64,000 bases of DNA. It comes from an uncultured Raoultella sp. GTDB taxonomy: Bacteria > Pseudomonadota > Gammaproteobacteria > Enterobacterales > Enterobacteriaceae. Both the position numbers and the translations under genes were made by a program. A model generated the notes under the pieces. It worked only from the letters and a program-made list of their open reading frames with translations. It made no database searches and had not been told where the DNA came from. Below, piece after piece: positions 22,284 through 31,994 of this stretch (position 1 is its first letter; each line of letters opens with the position of its first letter). The stretch spans positions 1 through 64,000 of the forward strand of contig CAAEVH010000056.1 in the NCBI GenBank assembly GCA_900759445.1, in the 5' to 3' direction.

Positions 22284-24017
22284 GTGAAACCACAGATACA
22301 ACTACGCCGCCGTGAGGTGGTTGAAGGGGCTGAGCTCCCCGCCGACCTGCCGCCGCTGCTGCAGCGGCTATACGCCAGCCGCGGCGTCCTGCATGCCCAG
22401 GAGCTGGAGCGCAGCGTCAAAGGCATGCTGCCGTGGACGCAGCTGAATGGCATCGAAAAAGCCGTTGAGATGCTCTACGGCGCATTCCGGCAAGAGCGGC
22501 ATATCGTCGTGGTCGGGGATTTTGACGCCGATGGCGCCACCAGTACCGCGCTGAGCGTGCTGGCGCTGCGCGCGCTGGGCTACAGCAATGTCTCCTATCT
22601 GGTGCCAAATCGTTTTGAAGATGGCTACGGGTTAAGCCCGGAAGTGGTCGATCAGGCCCACGCCCGCGGCGCGCAGATGATCATGACCGTGGATAACGGC
22701 ATCTCTTCCCATGCCGGCGTCGATCGTGCCCACGCATTGGGGATCCCGGTGGTCGTGACCGATCACCATCTGCCGGGTGAGACGCTGCCGGCGGCGGAAG
22801 CGATTGTGAACCCCAATCTGCGCGACTGCGATTTCCCCTCGAAATCGCTGGCCGGCGTCGGGGTGGCGTTTTATTTGATGCTGGCGCTGCGCACGTTCCT
22901 GCGCGATAAAAACTGGTTTGCAGAACGGGGTATCACGCCGCCGAATCTTGCCGAGCTGCTGGATCTGGTCGCGCTCGGGACGGTGGCTGACGTCGTGCCG
23001 CTGGATGCCAATAACCGCATTCTCACCTGGCAAGGGCTGAGCCGTATCCGTGCCGGTAAGTGCCGTCCGGGTATAAAAGCGCTGCTGGAGATTGCCAACC
23101 GCGATCCGCAAAAGCTGGCGGCCAGCGACCTCGGATTTGCCCTCGGACCGCGGCTGAATGCGGCAGGCCGGCTGGATGATATGTCGGTCGGCGTGGCGCT
23201 GCTGTTGTGCGATAACGTCGGCGAAGCGCGGATGCTGGCCAATGAACTGGATGCGCTGAACCAGACGCGCAAAGAGATTGAGCAAGGGATGCAGGCGGAA
23301 GCGCTCACGCTGTGCCAGCAGCTTGAACGCAGCGGCGACACGCTGCCCGGGGGGCTGGCGATGTATCATCCGCAGTGGCACCAGGGGGTGGTCGGGATTC
23401 TGGCGTCGCGGATTAAAGAGCGTTTCCACCGTCCGGTTATCGCCTTCGCCCCAACCGGCGATGGACTGTTAAAAGGTTCCGGCCGCTCCATCCAGGGTTT
23501 GCACATGCGCGATGCGCTCGAGCGCCTTGATACGCTGCATCCGGGGCTCATTCTCAAGTTCGGCGGCCATGCGATGGCGGCGGGACTGTCGCTGGAAGAG
23601 GCGCGCTTTGAGGAGTTTCAGCAGCGTTTCGGCGAACTGGTCACCGAGTGGCTGGATCCGGCGCTGTTGCAGGGGGAAGTGGTCTCTGACGGCCCGCTGG
23701 AAGCTGCTGAGATGAGCATGGAAGTTGCCCATCTGCTCCGTGAGGCGGGGCCCTGGGGACAGATGTTCCCGGAGCCGCTGTTTGACGGTCGTTTCCGCCT
23801 GTTACAGCAGCGCCTGGTGGGCGAGCGGCATCTTAAAGTGATGGTTGAACCGGTTGGCGGCGGCCCGCTGCTGGACGGGATTGCCTTCAACGTTGATACT
23901 TCGATTTGGCCGGATAACGGCGTGCGCGAGGTGACGTTGGCCTATAAGCTCGATATTAATGAGTTCCGTGGCAACCGCAGCCTGCAGCTTATCATCGACC
24001 ATCTCTGGCCGGTGTGA
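22284..24017 (+). CDS. recJ: Single-strand-specific 5'-3' exonuclease RecJ
   Basis: RecJ degrades 5' single-stranded ends in RecF-pathway recombination, mismatch repair and base-excision repair. The 577 residues match E. coli. The DHH-family metal motifs are visible: [14 protein letters not shown] (about residue 74), [15 protein letters not shown] and, in the DHHA1 domain, [12 protein letters not shown]. The start GTG at 22284 lies five bases after the dsbC stop, indicating coupling. Confidence 0.96.
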   Translation: MKPQIQLRRREVVEGAELPADLPPLLQRLYASRGVLHAQELERSVKGMLPWTQLNGIEKAVEMLYGAFRQERHIVVVGDFDADGATSTALSVLALRALGYSNVSYLVPNRFEDGYGLSPEVVDQAHARGAQMIMTVDNGISSHAGVDRAHALGIPVVVTDHHLPGETLPAAEAIVNPNLRDCDFPSKSLAGVGVAFYLMLALRTFLRDKNWFAERGITPPNLAELLDLVALGTVADVVPLDANNRILTWQGLSRIRAGKCRPGIKALLEIANRDPQKLAASDLGFALGPRLNAAGRLDDMSVGVALLLCDNVGEARMLANELDALNQTRKEIEQGMQAEALTLCQQLERSGDTLPGGLAMYHPQWHQGVVGILASRIKERFHRPVIAFAPTGDGLLKGSGRSIQGLHMRDALERLDTLHPGLILKFGGHAMAAGLSLEEARFEEFQQRFGELVTEWLDPALLQGEVVSDGPLEAAEMSMEVAHLLREAGPWGQMFPEPLFDGRFRLLQQRLVGERHLKVMVEPVGGGPLLDGIAFNVDTSIWPDNGVREVTLAYKLDINEFRGNRSLQLIIDHLWPV

Positions 24018-24139
24018 CGAAAAAGCCGTCAACAAACAGGCTCACGGAAAGCCGAAGTATATATAAAAGAGAGCGGGGATCCGGTACAATTCCGCTCTTA
24101 TCACCGCATTTTGTCGAATCCATTAAAAGAAAATCGATC

Positions 24140-25238
24140 ATGTTTGAAATAAATCCGGTAAAAAACCGCATTCAGGACCTCACGGAGCGCTCTGACGTTC
24201 TTAGGGGGTATCTTTGACTACGATGCTAAGAAAGAGCGTCTGGAAGAAGTAAACGCCGAGCTGGAACAGCCGGACGTGTGGAACGAACCTGAGCGCGCAC
24301 AGGCGCTGGGTAAAGAGCGTTCTTCACTGGAAGCCATCGTTGAGACGTTGGATCAAATGTCCCAGGGGCTGGAAGATGTTTCCGGACTGCTGGAGCTGGC
24401 TGTCGAAGCCGAAGACGAAGAGACCTTCAACGAAGCCGTTGCCGAACTTGACGTGCTGGAAGAGAAGCTGGCGCAGCTTGAGTTCCGCCGCATGTTCTCC
24501 GGCGAGTATGACAGCGCCGATTGCTATCTCGATATTCAGGCCGGTTCCGGCGGTACGGAAGCGCAGGACTGGGCCAGCATGCTGACGCGTATGTATCTGC
24601 GCTGGGCCGAAGCGCGCGGCTTCAAGACCGAGATTATTGAAGAGTCTGAAGGTGAAGTGGCGGGCATTAAGTCCGTGACCATCAAGATTATCGGCGATTA
24701 CGCCTACGGCTGGCTGCGTACCGAAACCGGCGTCCACCGCCTGGTGCGTAAGAGCCCGTTCGATTCCGGCGGCCGCCGCCACACCTCCTTCAGCTCCGCG
24801 TTTGTCTATCCGGAAGTGGATGACGATATTGATATCGAAATCAATCCGGCGGACCTGCGTATTGACGTTTACCGCGCCTCCGGTGCGGGTGGTCAGCACG
24901 TTAACCGTACGGAATCCGCGGTACGTATCACCCACATTCCGACCGGCTTAGTGACGCAGTGCCAGAACGACCGTTCACAGCACAAGAACAAAGACCAGGC
25001 CATGAAGCAGATGAAAGCCAAGCTTTATGAGCTGGAAATGCAGAAGAAAAATGCCGAGAAGCAGGCGATGGAAGATACCAAATCCGACATCGGCTGGGGC
25101 AGCCAGATCCGTTCTTACGTGCTGGATGACTCCCGCATTAAAGATCTGCGCACCGGGGTGGAAACCCGCAATACTCAGGCCGTGCTTGACGGCAGCCTGG
25201 ATCAATTTATCGAAGCAAGTTTGAAAGCAGGGTTATGA
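24140..25238 (+). CDS. prfB: Peptide chain release factor 2 (programmed +1 frameshift)
   Basis: RF2 ends translation at UGA and UAA. Codon 26 is an in-frame UGA at 24215-24217; a +1 shift at CUU (24212-24214) resumes at 24216 and gives 365 residues in total, the E. coli length. The SPF tripeptide anticodon (RKSPFDSGG) and the GGQ motif ([12 protein letters not shown]) are intact. The residue before SGAGGQ is Ala, as in most bacteria, and not the Thr of E. coli K-12. lysS follows after nine bases, as in E. coli. Confidence 0.97.
24200..24217 (+). promoter_or_regulatory. prfB autoregulatory +1 frameshift signal
   Basis: An internal Shine-Dalgarno-like AGGGGG (24203-24208) lies three bases before the slippery CUU followed by UGA C. 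This is the classical RF2 feedback site: when RF2 is scarce, UGA stalls and the ribosome shifts to +1. Confidence 0.97.
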
Positions 25239-25247
25239 GGAACCAAC

Positions 25248-26765
25248 ATGTCTGAACAACAAGCACAGGGCGCTGACGCGGCAATTGACCTTAATAATGA
25301 ACTGAAAGCCCGTCGTGAAAAGCTGGCTCAGCTTCGTGAGCAGGGTATCCCGTTCCCGAACGATTTCCGTCGTGACCATACCTCTGACCAACTGCACGCT
25401 GACTTCGATGCGAAAGAAAACGAAGAGCTGGAAGCACTGAACGTTGAAGTCTCCGTTGCTGGTCGTATGATGACCCGCCGTATTATGGGTAAAGCCTCTT
25501 TCGTCACTCTGCAGGATGTCGGCGGTCGCATTCAGCTGTACGTCGCGCGTGACGATCTGCCGGAAGGCGTCTACAACGAGCAGTTCAAAAAATGGGACCT
25601 CGGCGATATCATCGCGGCGCGCGGTAAGCTGTTCAAAACCAAAACCGGCGAGCTGTCTATCCACTGCACCGAACTGCGTCTGCTGACCAAAGCCCTGCGC
25701 CCGCTGCCGGACAAATTCCACGGCCTCCAGGATCAGGAAGCGCGCTACCGTCAGCGCTACCTGGATCTGATCTCCAACGACGAATCCCGCAAGACCTTTA
25801 AGGTTCGCTCCCAGATTCTGGCCGGTATCCGCCAGTTCATGGTGGGCCGCGGCTTTATGGAAGTCGAAACTCCGATGATGCAGGTGATCCCTGGCGGCGC
25901 GTCTGCCCGTCCGTTCATCACCCATCACAACGCGCTGGATATGGACATGTACCTGCGTATCGCGCCGGAACTGTATCTGAAGCGTCTGGTTGTGGGCGGC
26001 TTCGAACGCGTGTTCGAAATCAACCGTAACTTCCGTAACGAAGGCATCTCCGTACGTCATAACCCAGAGTTCACCATGATGGAACTCTACATGGCGTACG
26101 CGGACTATAAAGATCTGATCGAGCTGACCGAATCCCTGTTCCGTACCCTGGCGCAGGATATTCTGGGCAACACCGCGGTTCCTTATGGCGATCAGACCTT
26201 CGACTTCGGTAAGCCGTTTGAAAAACTGACCATGCGTGAAGCTATCAAGAAATACCGTCCGGAAACCGAGATGGCGGATCTGGATAACTTCGATTCCGCA
26301 AAAGCGATTGCAGAGTCTATCGGCATTCACGTTGAGAAGAGCTGGGGTCTGGGCCGTATCGTGACCGAGATCTTTGAAGAAGTGGCGGAAGCGCACCTGA
26401 TTCAGCCGACCTTTATCACCGAATACCCGGCGGAAGTCTCTCCGCTGGCGCGCCGTAATGACCAGAACCCGGAAATTACCGACCGCTTTGAGTTCTTTAT
26501 CGGCGGCCGTGAAATCGGTAACGGCTTCAGCGAGCTGAACGATGCGGAAGATCAGGCGCAGCGCTTCCAGGACCAGGTGAATGCGAAAGCTGCTGGTGAC
26601 GATGAAGCCATGTTCTACGATGAAGACTACGTGACCGCGCTGGAACACGGTCTGCCGCCGACTGCGGGTCTGGGTATCGGTATTGACCGGATGGTGATGC
26701 TGTTTACCAACAGCCACACCATCCGCGACGTCATCCTGTTCCCGGCCATGCGACCGGTTAAATAA
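25248..26765 (+). CDS. lysS: Lysyl-tRNA synthetase (class II)
   Basis: LysS charges tRNA-Lys. The 505 residues equal E. coli LysS: N-terminal OB-fold anticodon-binding domain (about 60-150) and class II catalytic core with motif 2 ([20 protein letters not shown]) and motif 3 ([17 protein letters not shown]). It lies directly after prfB with a GAGGAACC ribosome site, so it is likely expressed from the prfB transcript. A strong terminator follows. Confidence 0.97.
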   Translation: MSEQQAQGADAAIDLNNELKARREKLAQLREQGIPFPNDFRRDHTSDQLHADFDAKENEELEALNVEVSVAGRMMTRRIMGKASFVTLQDVGGRIQLYVARDDLPEGVYNEQFKKWDLGDIIAARGKLFKTKTGELSIHCTELRLLTKALRPLPDKFHGLQDQEARYRQRYLDLISNDESRKTFKVRSQILAGIRQFMVGRGFMEVETPMMQVIPGGASARPFITHHNALDMDMYLRIAPELYLKRLVVGGFERVFEINRNFRNEGISVRHNPEFTMMELYMAYADYKDLIELTESLFRTLAQDILGNTAVPYGDQTFDFGKPFEKLTMREAIKKYRPETEMADLDNFDSAKAIAESIGIHVEKSWGLGRIVTEIFEEVAEAHLIQPTFITEYPAEVSPLARRNDQNPEITDRFEFFIGGREIGNGFSELNDAEDQAQRFQDQVNAKAAGDDEAMFYDEDYVTALEHGLPPTAGLGIGIDRMVMLFTNSHTIRDVILFPAMRPVK

Positions 26766-26784
26766 GACCGACCGTCAAAAACGC

Positions 26785-26812
26785 AACCCCGGCTACAGGC
26801 CGGGGTTTTTTG
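26785..26812 (+). terminator. Intrinsic terminator of prfB-lysS
   Basis: AACCCCGGC (26785-26793) pairs with GCCGGGGTT (26799-26807) around a five-base loop, followed by a T-run. It lies 20 bases after the lysS stop. Confidence 0.93.
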
Positions 26813-26882
26813 TTGGTACTTCCGCACCCGCTGCGCGCGAGGATGCGGACAGGCGGCGGAGAACCGCTATCCGGCAATACGG

Positions 26883-27437
26883 CTAATAGCGCAGCTGCGC
26901 GACATAGTTTCTCAACGCGAGCCGGGCATTATCATCAGCCGCTTCGAGCACCATCCACGGACTGTAGGCCCACGGTGTGAGCGCCAACGCCTGCAGTAAA
27001 TCCTCCAGCTCACACCACTGATAGTCCATGACCTCGTCGCTATTAGCCTGTACCGGGCTGATAATGCGTGCGGCGTAAACCGGGCAGACTTCGTTTTCGA
27101 CAATCCCGTTGGGGGCCACCGCCCGGTAACGAAACGCCGGATGAACGGATGCGATGTTGGCAATGTTAACGCCCAGTTCAAAACGGCTGCGCCGCGTCAC
27201 GGCCTGTTCAAAGGTCTCTCCGCTCTGGGGATGTCCGCAGACGGAGTTAGTCCAGACGCCGGGCCAGGCTTTTTTGCCCAGTGAACGACGCGTCACCAGT
27301 AGCTGGCCGTGGTCGTTAAATAACCAGCAGGAAAAGGCGAGGTGTAAAGGGGTATTGAGGGTATGGGCGGCATATTTTTCCAGCCTGCCAACAGGCTTAT
27401 CTTGCTCATCGAGCAAAATGACATGTTCCCCGGTCAT
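26883..27437 (-). CDS. idi: Isopentenyl-diphosphate delta-isomerase (type 1)
   Basis: Idi interconverts IPP and DMAPP for isoprenoid synthesis. The 184 residues (E. coli 182) are a Nudix-fold protein with all catalytic and metal residues at the E. coli positions: His25, His32, Cys67 and His69 (SVCGHP), Glu114 and Glu116 (VENEV). The start at 27437 follows AGGAG; the open frame continues 26 codons upstream without support. It is convergent with lysS, as in E. coli. Confidence 0.95.
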   Translation of the reverse strand: MTGEHVILLDEQDKPVGRLEKYAAHTLNTPLHLAFSCWLFNDHGQLLVTRRSLGKKAWPGVWTNSVCGHPQSGETFEQAVTRRSRFELGVNIANIASVHPAFRYRAVAPNGIVENEVCPVYAARIISPVQANSDEVMDYQWCELEDLLQALALTPWAYSPWMVLEAADDNARLALRNYVAQLRY

Positions 27438-27668
27438 GACAACTCCTGATAATAAAAATGACCCGGCATACACTCGCCTGGTCACGCACTCGCCACTAGG
27501 GTAGCCGATAACCACGTGAAAGGCATTACCAAAACGCGCTTCTGGCGCTGCTGATGGAGGAACCCGAATCCGACAACGCCCGCGTATCGATTGGGGATCT
27601 GCCCGCAGGCTGGTATGATAGTCGTCCGTTGTGACGAGATGAGAGCTGTGCTGAGTGCAGGACGCCTG

Positions 27669-28391
27669 ATGAGAAAACGCTTTTTTATCATGATGATGTT
27701 GGTCAGCAGCCTGGTGATTGCAGGATGTTCCAGTTCATCTGATTCCGGTTCCGTCTACACCGTGAAACGCGGCGATACGCTGTACCGTATTTCCCGGACG
27801 ACCGGTACCAGCATTAAAGATCTGGCCCGACTGAATAATATCTCCCCACCGTATACCATTGAGGTTGGACAGCGTCTGAAGCTGAATCCGGCCTCGGGCT
27901 CCACCAGGGGCGGTGCATCCGGGAAGAGCAGCGCCGGTAAGCGCACCGCGGCCAGCAAGCCGCCGGCCACGCTGCCGCCGGTCTCCTGGCCACCGGTGGG
28001 GCAACGCTGCTGGCGCTGGCCGACCAGCGGTAAAGTTATCCTGCCTTATTCATCAAATGATGGTGGTAATAAGGGGATTGATATTGCCGGCACGCGCGGC
28101 CAGCCGGTTTATGCGGCCGGGGCGGGTAAAGTGGTGTACGTCGGTAATCAGCTCCGCGGTTACGGTAATCTGATCATGATTAAACACGGCGAGGATTACA
28201 TCAGCGCCTATGCCCATAATGACAAAATGATGGTCAATAACGGTCAGAACGTGAAGATTGGTCAGCAGATAGCCACGATGGGCAGTAGCGACGCCGATTC
28301 CGTGCGCCTGCATTTCCAGATTCGCTACCGGGCGACGGCCATCGATCCACAGCGCTATTTACCGCCGCAGGGCAGTAAGCCAAAGTGCTAA
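27669..28391 (+). CDS. actS: LysM/M23 lipoprotein, amidase activator ActS (YgeR)
   Basis: ActS (YgeR) is an outer-membrane-associated LytM factor that activates septal amidases, mainly AmiC, in E. coli. The product from ATG 27669 is about 240 residues: lipoprotein signal with lipobox LVIAGC, a LysM domain ([17 protein letters not shown]), a Ser/Ala/Pro linker and a C-terminal M23-like domain ([28 protein letters not shown]). AGGA precedes this start; the E. coli start would correspond to a GTG seven codons upstream, so the exact start is uncertain. tRNA-Gly follows, as in E. coli. Confidence 0.9.
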   Translation: MRKRFFIMMMLVSSLVIAGCSSSSDSGSVYTVKRGDTLYRISRTTGTSIKDLARLNNISPPYTIEVGQRLKLNPASGSTRGGASGKSSAGKRTAASKPPATLPPVSWPPVGQRCWRWPTSGKVILPYSSNDGGNKGIDIAGTRGQPVYAAGAGKVVYVGNQLRGYGNLIMIKHGEDYISAYAHNDKMMVNNGQNVKIGQQIATMGSSDADSVRLHFQIRYRATAIDPQRYLPPQGSKPKC

Positions 28392-28471
28392 GAGGTTATT
28401 TTATCAGCAGTTAGCGTGATTCAGTCTTGTAAGACGGTGCGTAAGGTCTATAATGGCCATCGCACCTTAAA

Positions 28472-28545
28472 GCGGGCGTAGTTCAATGGTAGAACGAGAG
28501 CTTCCCAAGCTCTATACGAGGGTTCGATTCCCTTCGCCCGCTCCA
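28472..28545 (+). tRNA. glyU: tRNA-Gly (anticodon CCC)
   Basis: A complete 74-base cloverleaf with encoded CCA: acceptor GCGGGCG/CGCCCGC, anticodon arm AGAGC-TTCCCAA-GCTCT with anticodon CCC, T-arm GAGGG-TTCGATT-CCCTT. The same gene lies next to ygeR in E. coli (glyU). It is a common integration site; an integrase gene begins 195 bases downstream. Confidence 0.97.
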
Positions 28546-28740
28546 TTTTCAACTCTCCAGAACTCCACTAAATTCAACTATCTCATGATTTAACTGGTTT
28601 TTTTGGCATTTTCTTGTCAACTGAACTCTACTTGGCTTACCCCAAATCAATAGCCTGTGTTGCATAGAAATGTGTATAGACTCTCCTATACACTCTGGAA
28701 CTATACACATAGCGAAATTTCAGAGGAGAAAACTATACAT

Positions 28741-29919
28741 ATGCCTCTTACTGACCTTGAGATCCGCCGCGCGAAGCCTGCGGAAAAAACGTATACCAAA
28801 GCCGATGGCAACGGTCTGTCTCTACAAATTGAGCCCAACGGTTCAAAGGGATGGCGATTCCGTTACCGCTTCGAAGGTAAAGCTAAAATGCTTTCTTTAG
28901 GGACATACCCGAAGGTTTCCTTATCCGAAGCGCGTAGACGGCGAGATGAGGCTCAGGATCTGCTGGCTACGGGTATCAATCCCAGTGATTCGCGTAAAGA
29001 GAAGAAACTGGCTCAGCAGGACAGGCTGGGGAATACCTTTGAGGCGATTGCCCGTGAGTGGTATCAGCGGCGTTACGATCTTTGGGCCGAGTCGTACCGC
29101 ACTGAAATGATCGCTACTTTTGAGAAGGATGTCTTTCCTCATATCGGTCATCGTCCAATAGATTCGATTACGCCTATGGAGCTGATGGCAGTTTTGACCC
29201 GCCTTGAGAAACGAGGTGCAACGGAGAAAATGCGCAAAGTACGTCAGCGCTGTGGTGAGGTATGGAAATATGCAATCGCAACAGGGCGTGCTCTATCTAA
29301 CCCTGCGCCAGATCTTGCCAGCGTGATGATGCCCCATAAGAAAGAACATTATGCGCACCTGGAAGTTTCGGAGTTATCAGACTTCTTTACCGTGTTGCAG
29401 GCGTACACGGGAAATATACTCGTTAAGCTGGCTATGAGGCTTCTGATACTGACGGGGACTCGTCCCGGTGAGCTACGTAAAGCGGAATGGTCAGAGTTCG
29501 ACTTTGAAAATAACCTCTGGAGCATTCCTGAAGAGCGAATGAAAATGCGACGACCACACCTCGTTCCGCTATCCCGACAGGCGCTGGCTATTCTGGAAGA
29601 ACTGAAAACGATGACGAGTGGTTATCAATACGTTTTTCCCGGTAGGCTTGAGAAGGTTAAGCCAATCAGCGATATGTCTCTTAATGTGCTAATTCGTCGT
29701 GTCGGTTACGGTGGCAGGGCTACCGGGCATGGTTTCCGCCACACGATGAGTACCATTTTGCATGAGCAGGGCTTTAATTCAGCATGGATTGAGCTACAGC
29801 TTGCCCATGTGGATAAGAACAGCATTCGCGGCACTTACAACCATGCGCAGTATCTGGATGGCAGGAGAGAGATGATGCAGTGGTATGCGGATTATCTAGA
29901 CTCACTGAAAGCTTCGTAA
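28741..29919 (+). CDS. Tyrosine-type integrase (P4/CP4 family, DUF4102 N-terminus)
   Basis: This 392-residue recombinase would catalyse integration and excision of the island at glyU. It shows the N-terminal DUF4102 arm-binding domain (MPLTDLEIRRAKPAEKTYT, DGNGLSLQIEPNGSKGW), a core-binding domain and the catalytic set: Arg in LTGTRPGELRKAEW, His-x-x-Arg in HGFRHTMST, and the nucleophile Tyr in GTYNHAQY. ATG 28741 fits the family start; the open frame upstream is not supported. Orientation is the same as glyU. It appears intact. Confidence 0.93.
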   Translation: MPLTDLEIRRAKPAEKTYTKADGNGLSLQIEPNGSKGWRFRYRFEGKAKMLSLGTYPKVSLSEARRRRDEAQDLLATGINPSDSRKEKKLAQQDRLGNTFEAIAREWYQRRYDLWAESYRTEMIATFEKDVFPHIGHRPIDSITPMELMAVLTRLEKRGATEKMRKVRQRCGEVWKYAIATGRALSNPAPDLASVMMPHKKEHYAHLEVSELSDFFTVLQAYTGNILVKLAMRLLILTGTRPGELRKAEWSEFDFENNLWSIPEERMKMRRPHLVPLSRQALAILEELKTMTSGYQYVFPGRLEKVKPISDMSLNVLIRRVGYGGRATGHGFRHTMSTILHEQGFNSAWIELQLAHVDKNSIRGTYNHAQYLDGRREMMQWYADYLDSLKAS

Positions 29920-30010
29920 GTAAAGCTGTAATCAAATAGTAAAGGCATCTGTCCATTAACGTTCGGGTGCTTTTTGTTTTTTAACAACCGAAAATCAGGA
30001 GATTTTATCA

Positions 30011-30301
30011 ATGACTACAACATGTCCTATATGTGGTTCTGAGCGCGTCAGCGAACGTAACATTGGGAGGAAGGCAGGAAGTATCGCTGGAGGTGTGGCA
30101 GGAGCACTTAGCGGCGCAGGTACGGGGGCTACAATTGGCTCTGTCGTGCCGGTAGTAGGGACAGCGGCAGGAGCTGTTATTGGTGCTGTGCTAGGGAGAT
30201 TTGTGGCTGGTGCAACTGCGGGAGCGGTTACCGGCTCAGCCCTTGATGGACTCCTGTTTGACAGATATGAGTGCGACGATTGTGGTCATACCTTTGACTA
30301 G
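30011..30301 (+). CDS. Zinc-ribbon protein with an internal glycine-zipper segment
   Basis: Not a family I can name. The 96 residues begin with CPICGS (a first CxxC knuckle) and end with CDDCGHTFD (a second CxxC). Between them is a long Gly/Ala stretch (about residues 22-82) with repeated GxxxG spacing (GSIAGGVAGALSGAGTGATI, AGAVIGAVLGRF), typical of glycine zippers that insert into membranes. The two halves of a zinc ribbon thus bracket a membrane-active hairpin. A CAGGAG ribosome site precedes ATG. It is the first cargo gene after the integrase. Confidence 0.75.
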   Translation: MTTTCPICGSERVSERNIGRKAGSIAGGVAGALSGAGTGATIGSVVPVVGTAAGAVIGAVLGRFVAGATAGAVTGSALDGLLFDRYECDDCGHTFD

Positions 30302-30397
30302 AAGGTTATGCTAAATGTCATATCTTTATGATTTTAATGAATAAAAAATATCCACTACTTGCCTCATCAATTTTAATACACCACATCCCCCGCATAA

Positions 30398-30510
30398 ACT
30401 GATCTACAAAAACGATCGATATCATTGTAATGATAGTTATAAACTATCAAATATTAATAATTGATCGTTTTTATCGATAGATTTTGCAGATCAATTATTG
30501 AAATTCGATC
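30398..30510. repeat. GATC-rich imperfect inverted repeat with inner palindrome
   Basis: The 24-base arms 30398-30421 and 30472-30495 are imperfect inverse copies, sharing TATCGAT, TTTTG and AGATCA when one is reverse-complemented. Between them TGATAGTT-ATA-AACTATCA (30431-30449) is a perfect palindrome. Five GATC (Dam) sites fall at 30401, 30414, 30463, 30489 and 30507. The layout suggests a protein-binding or replication/partition site; the function is unknown. Confidence 0.6.
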
Positions 30511-30612
30511 GGTAATAACAATTTTACCTGCACTCATAACCTCCCTATCTTAGAAAGAATTCAATTAGAATCAGGCCAGGATTCTCATCGGGTGATAATA
30601 AGGAGATGCACC

Positions 30613-30624
30613 ATGCGCCTATAG
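30613..30624 (+). other. Three-codon minigene (Met-Arg-Leu-stop) with strong ribosome site
   Basis: AAGGAG (30600-30605) is spaced seven bases from ATG CGC CTA TAG. The leucine codon CUA is rare in enterobacteria. It may be a leader, a peptidyl-tRNA drop-off minigene like lambda bar, or merely the broken start of a lost gene. Confidence 0.35.
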
Positions 30625-30744
30625 CAAGGATGTTTCAATGCGGCAGGTATAAGTCTGCCCATCCATTCAACATGCTTACCGGACAAAGTGACGGTTTTAA
30701 ACCACCACTTCAATCATTTATTGCTATTTTTCAAGGGGCCAACG

Positions 30745-30906
30745 ATGGCATTTATTCTTTTACTTTTGTGGATCGGAGCATCGATAGTTATTGGTAAATT
30801 GGCTCAGGCCAGTGGCCGTTCGTTCTTCATATGGTTTGTTATCAGTATGCTTATAGACCCCATATTTGGTGCTATTCTTTTTGCTGTAGTCGTGAGGTCA
30901 AAATGA
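30745..30906 (+). CDS. Small two-helix membrane protein
   Basis: This 53-residue protein has two hydrophobic helices: MAFILLLLWIGASIVIG (1-17) and FFIWFVISMLIDPIFGAILF (about 26-46), joined by a short polar loop containing GRS. It resembles small inner-membrane proteins of unknown function. AAGGGG precedes ATG 30745 at good spacing; an upstream extension of the frame is not needed. Its stop overlaps the next small gene (ATGA), indicating coupled translation. Confidence 0.65.
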   Translation: MAFILLLLWIGASIVIGKLAQASGRSFFIWFVISMLIDPIFGAILFAVVVRSK

Positions 30907-31007
30907 AACCAGAAAGAATTAAGAGGCTTTTTAAAGCCTATCTTGGCATTGGTTTTTTATTCATGTTACTTGTTTGTACAGGGATTGTTGTTTTGTTATG
31001 TCAATAA
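30903..31007 (+). CDS. Small single-helix membrane protein, coupled to the preceding gene
   Basis: A 34-residue frame whose ATG overlaps the previous stop by four bases. The protein has a basic N-terminus (MKPERIKRLFKAY) followed by one hydrophobic helix (LGIGFLFMLLVCTGIVVLLC). The overlap and the shared membrane character suggest a functional pair. No family is recognised. Short coding length keeps confidence moderate. Confidence 0.5.
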   Translation: MKPERIKRLFKAYLGIGFLFMLLVCTGIVVLLCQ

Positions 31008-31140
31008 GGGGAATGATTACATATTTTAATAAGTCTTTTATATCTACCACCATACCCCCCTCCTGTTCAATGCTCTTGAAGTTTACCAGTTTAACGTTCT
31101 CTGTAATATTTCGGCTATTATGTAAAGATAAGGAATTATC

Positions 31141-31920
31141 ATGATAAACTATTATGAATATCTTGAGCTGGATATGAATGCCAGCGTTGATGAATTAAAC
31201 CATGCGATACAAAAAGTAAGTGAACGTGATGATGCAGATTTAAAATTCATCCGTGAAATGAAATCCATTTTGTTAAACGATGAAGCCAGGGTACTGTATA
31301 ATAATAAATTGATTTATTTTATTGTTGGCGATCGTAAAAAGTCTGATTTGGTAAGCGCTGAAAATATCTGTAAATTATTAAATATAGACAACTCGTCGTT
31401 ACATGAAAAATATATCTGGATTGCAACGGGATTGTTTGTTATCGGCGTTTTATCCGCATGTTTGTTTAGTTTAGCTGTCAACTATACGGTTAATCTGTTC
31501 GTTATGATTGCCTTGATTATCTTGTTCTATATGGACTGGAAGCTACTGGATAAATATGGTAAGGCAAGTTTTTCAAAATGGTGGATTCTTTTTTCGCCAG
31601 TTTATATTGCTAAACGTTGTAAAGCCGTTGGTCAGGGGAAAATGCTGTTGCTGATCTGGCTTGGGATCTGGGTTGCATATGGCATCGGGAACTTTGCGTT
31701 CAACGGTAGCAAAGCGATGCTGGAACGTACAGCATGCGAGGTGGTAACGGATATCTATCATAAACAGTTACGTCAATACTCACAGCAATGTGAGAACGTA
31801 ACGTTAACTGAAAGTGAAGGAAAACGGCACTATGGATTTGCTCAGATTAGTGATGGGACAACTAAAGATATTACCGTGACAGAACAATCAGATGGTAAGA
31901 TTGTTGTATATATTGAATAG
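31141..31920 (+). CDS. Membrane protein with a degenerate J-domain-like N-terminus
   Basis: 259 residues of unknown function. Residues 3-60 read like a compact DnaJ domain (NYYEYLELDMNASVDELNHA ... LLNDEARVLYNNKL), but the HPD tripeptide needed to stimulate DnaK is absent. Three hydrophobic segments follow (about 96-118, 120-138 and 171-190), then a polar C-terminal domain (about 200-259). Low G+C compared with the core genes points to recent acquisition. It follows the small membrane protein pair on the same strand. Confidence 0.72.
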   Translation: MINYYEYLELDMNASVDELNHAIQKVSERDDADLKFIREMKSILLNDEARVLYNNKLIYFIVGDRKKSDLVSAENICKLLNIDNSSLHEKYIWIATGLFVIGVLSACLFSLAVNYTVNLFVMIALIILFYMDWKLLDKYGKASFSKWWILFSPVYIAKRCKAVGQGKMLLLIWLGIWVAYGIGNFAFNGSKAMLERTACEVVTDIYHKQLRQYSQQCENVTLTESEGKRHYGFAQISDGTTKDITVTEQSDGKIVVYIE

Positions 31921-31994
31921 GCATTTTTGAGGCAAAGCACTTACCTTTGGGATAAGTGCTTCTTATATATTTTTTATTTTTAGAGGAGGTTTGT

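Larger units (their letters stand above)
30302..30744. other. AT-rich non-coding segment with palindromes
   Basis: No supported gene longer than a few codons. It holds an imperfect inverted repeat with clustered GATC sites (30398-30510), an inner perfect palindrome (30431-30449) and a three-codon open frame behind a strong ribosome site (30613-30624). It lies between the glycine-zipper gene and the small membrane protein genes. Confidence 0.6.

Noticed and set aside
25233..26717. Long minus-strand frame (494 codons) opposite lysS
   Set aside because: Mirror of the lysS coding strand; no recognisable protein.
30398..30510. CRISPR array
   Set aside because: Repeats are inverted and few; there is no regular direct repeat-spacer structure here or elsewhere in the window, and no cas gene was seen.
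30606..30797. 63-codon frame overlapping the first small membrane protein
   Set aside because: Its ATG touches the AAGGAG site with no spacer, and the sequence has no recognisable character; the ribosome site fits the ATG at 30613 better.
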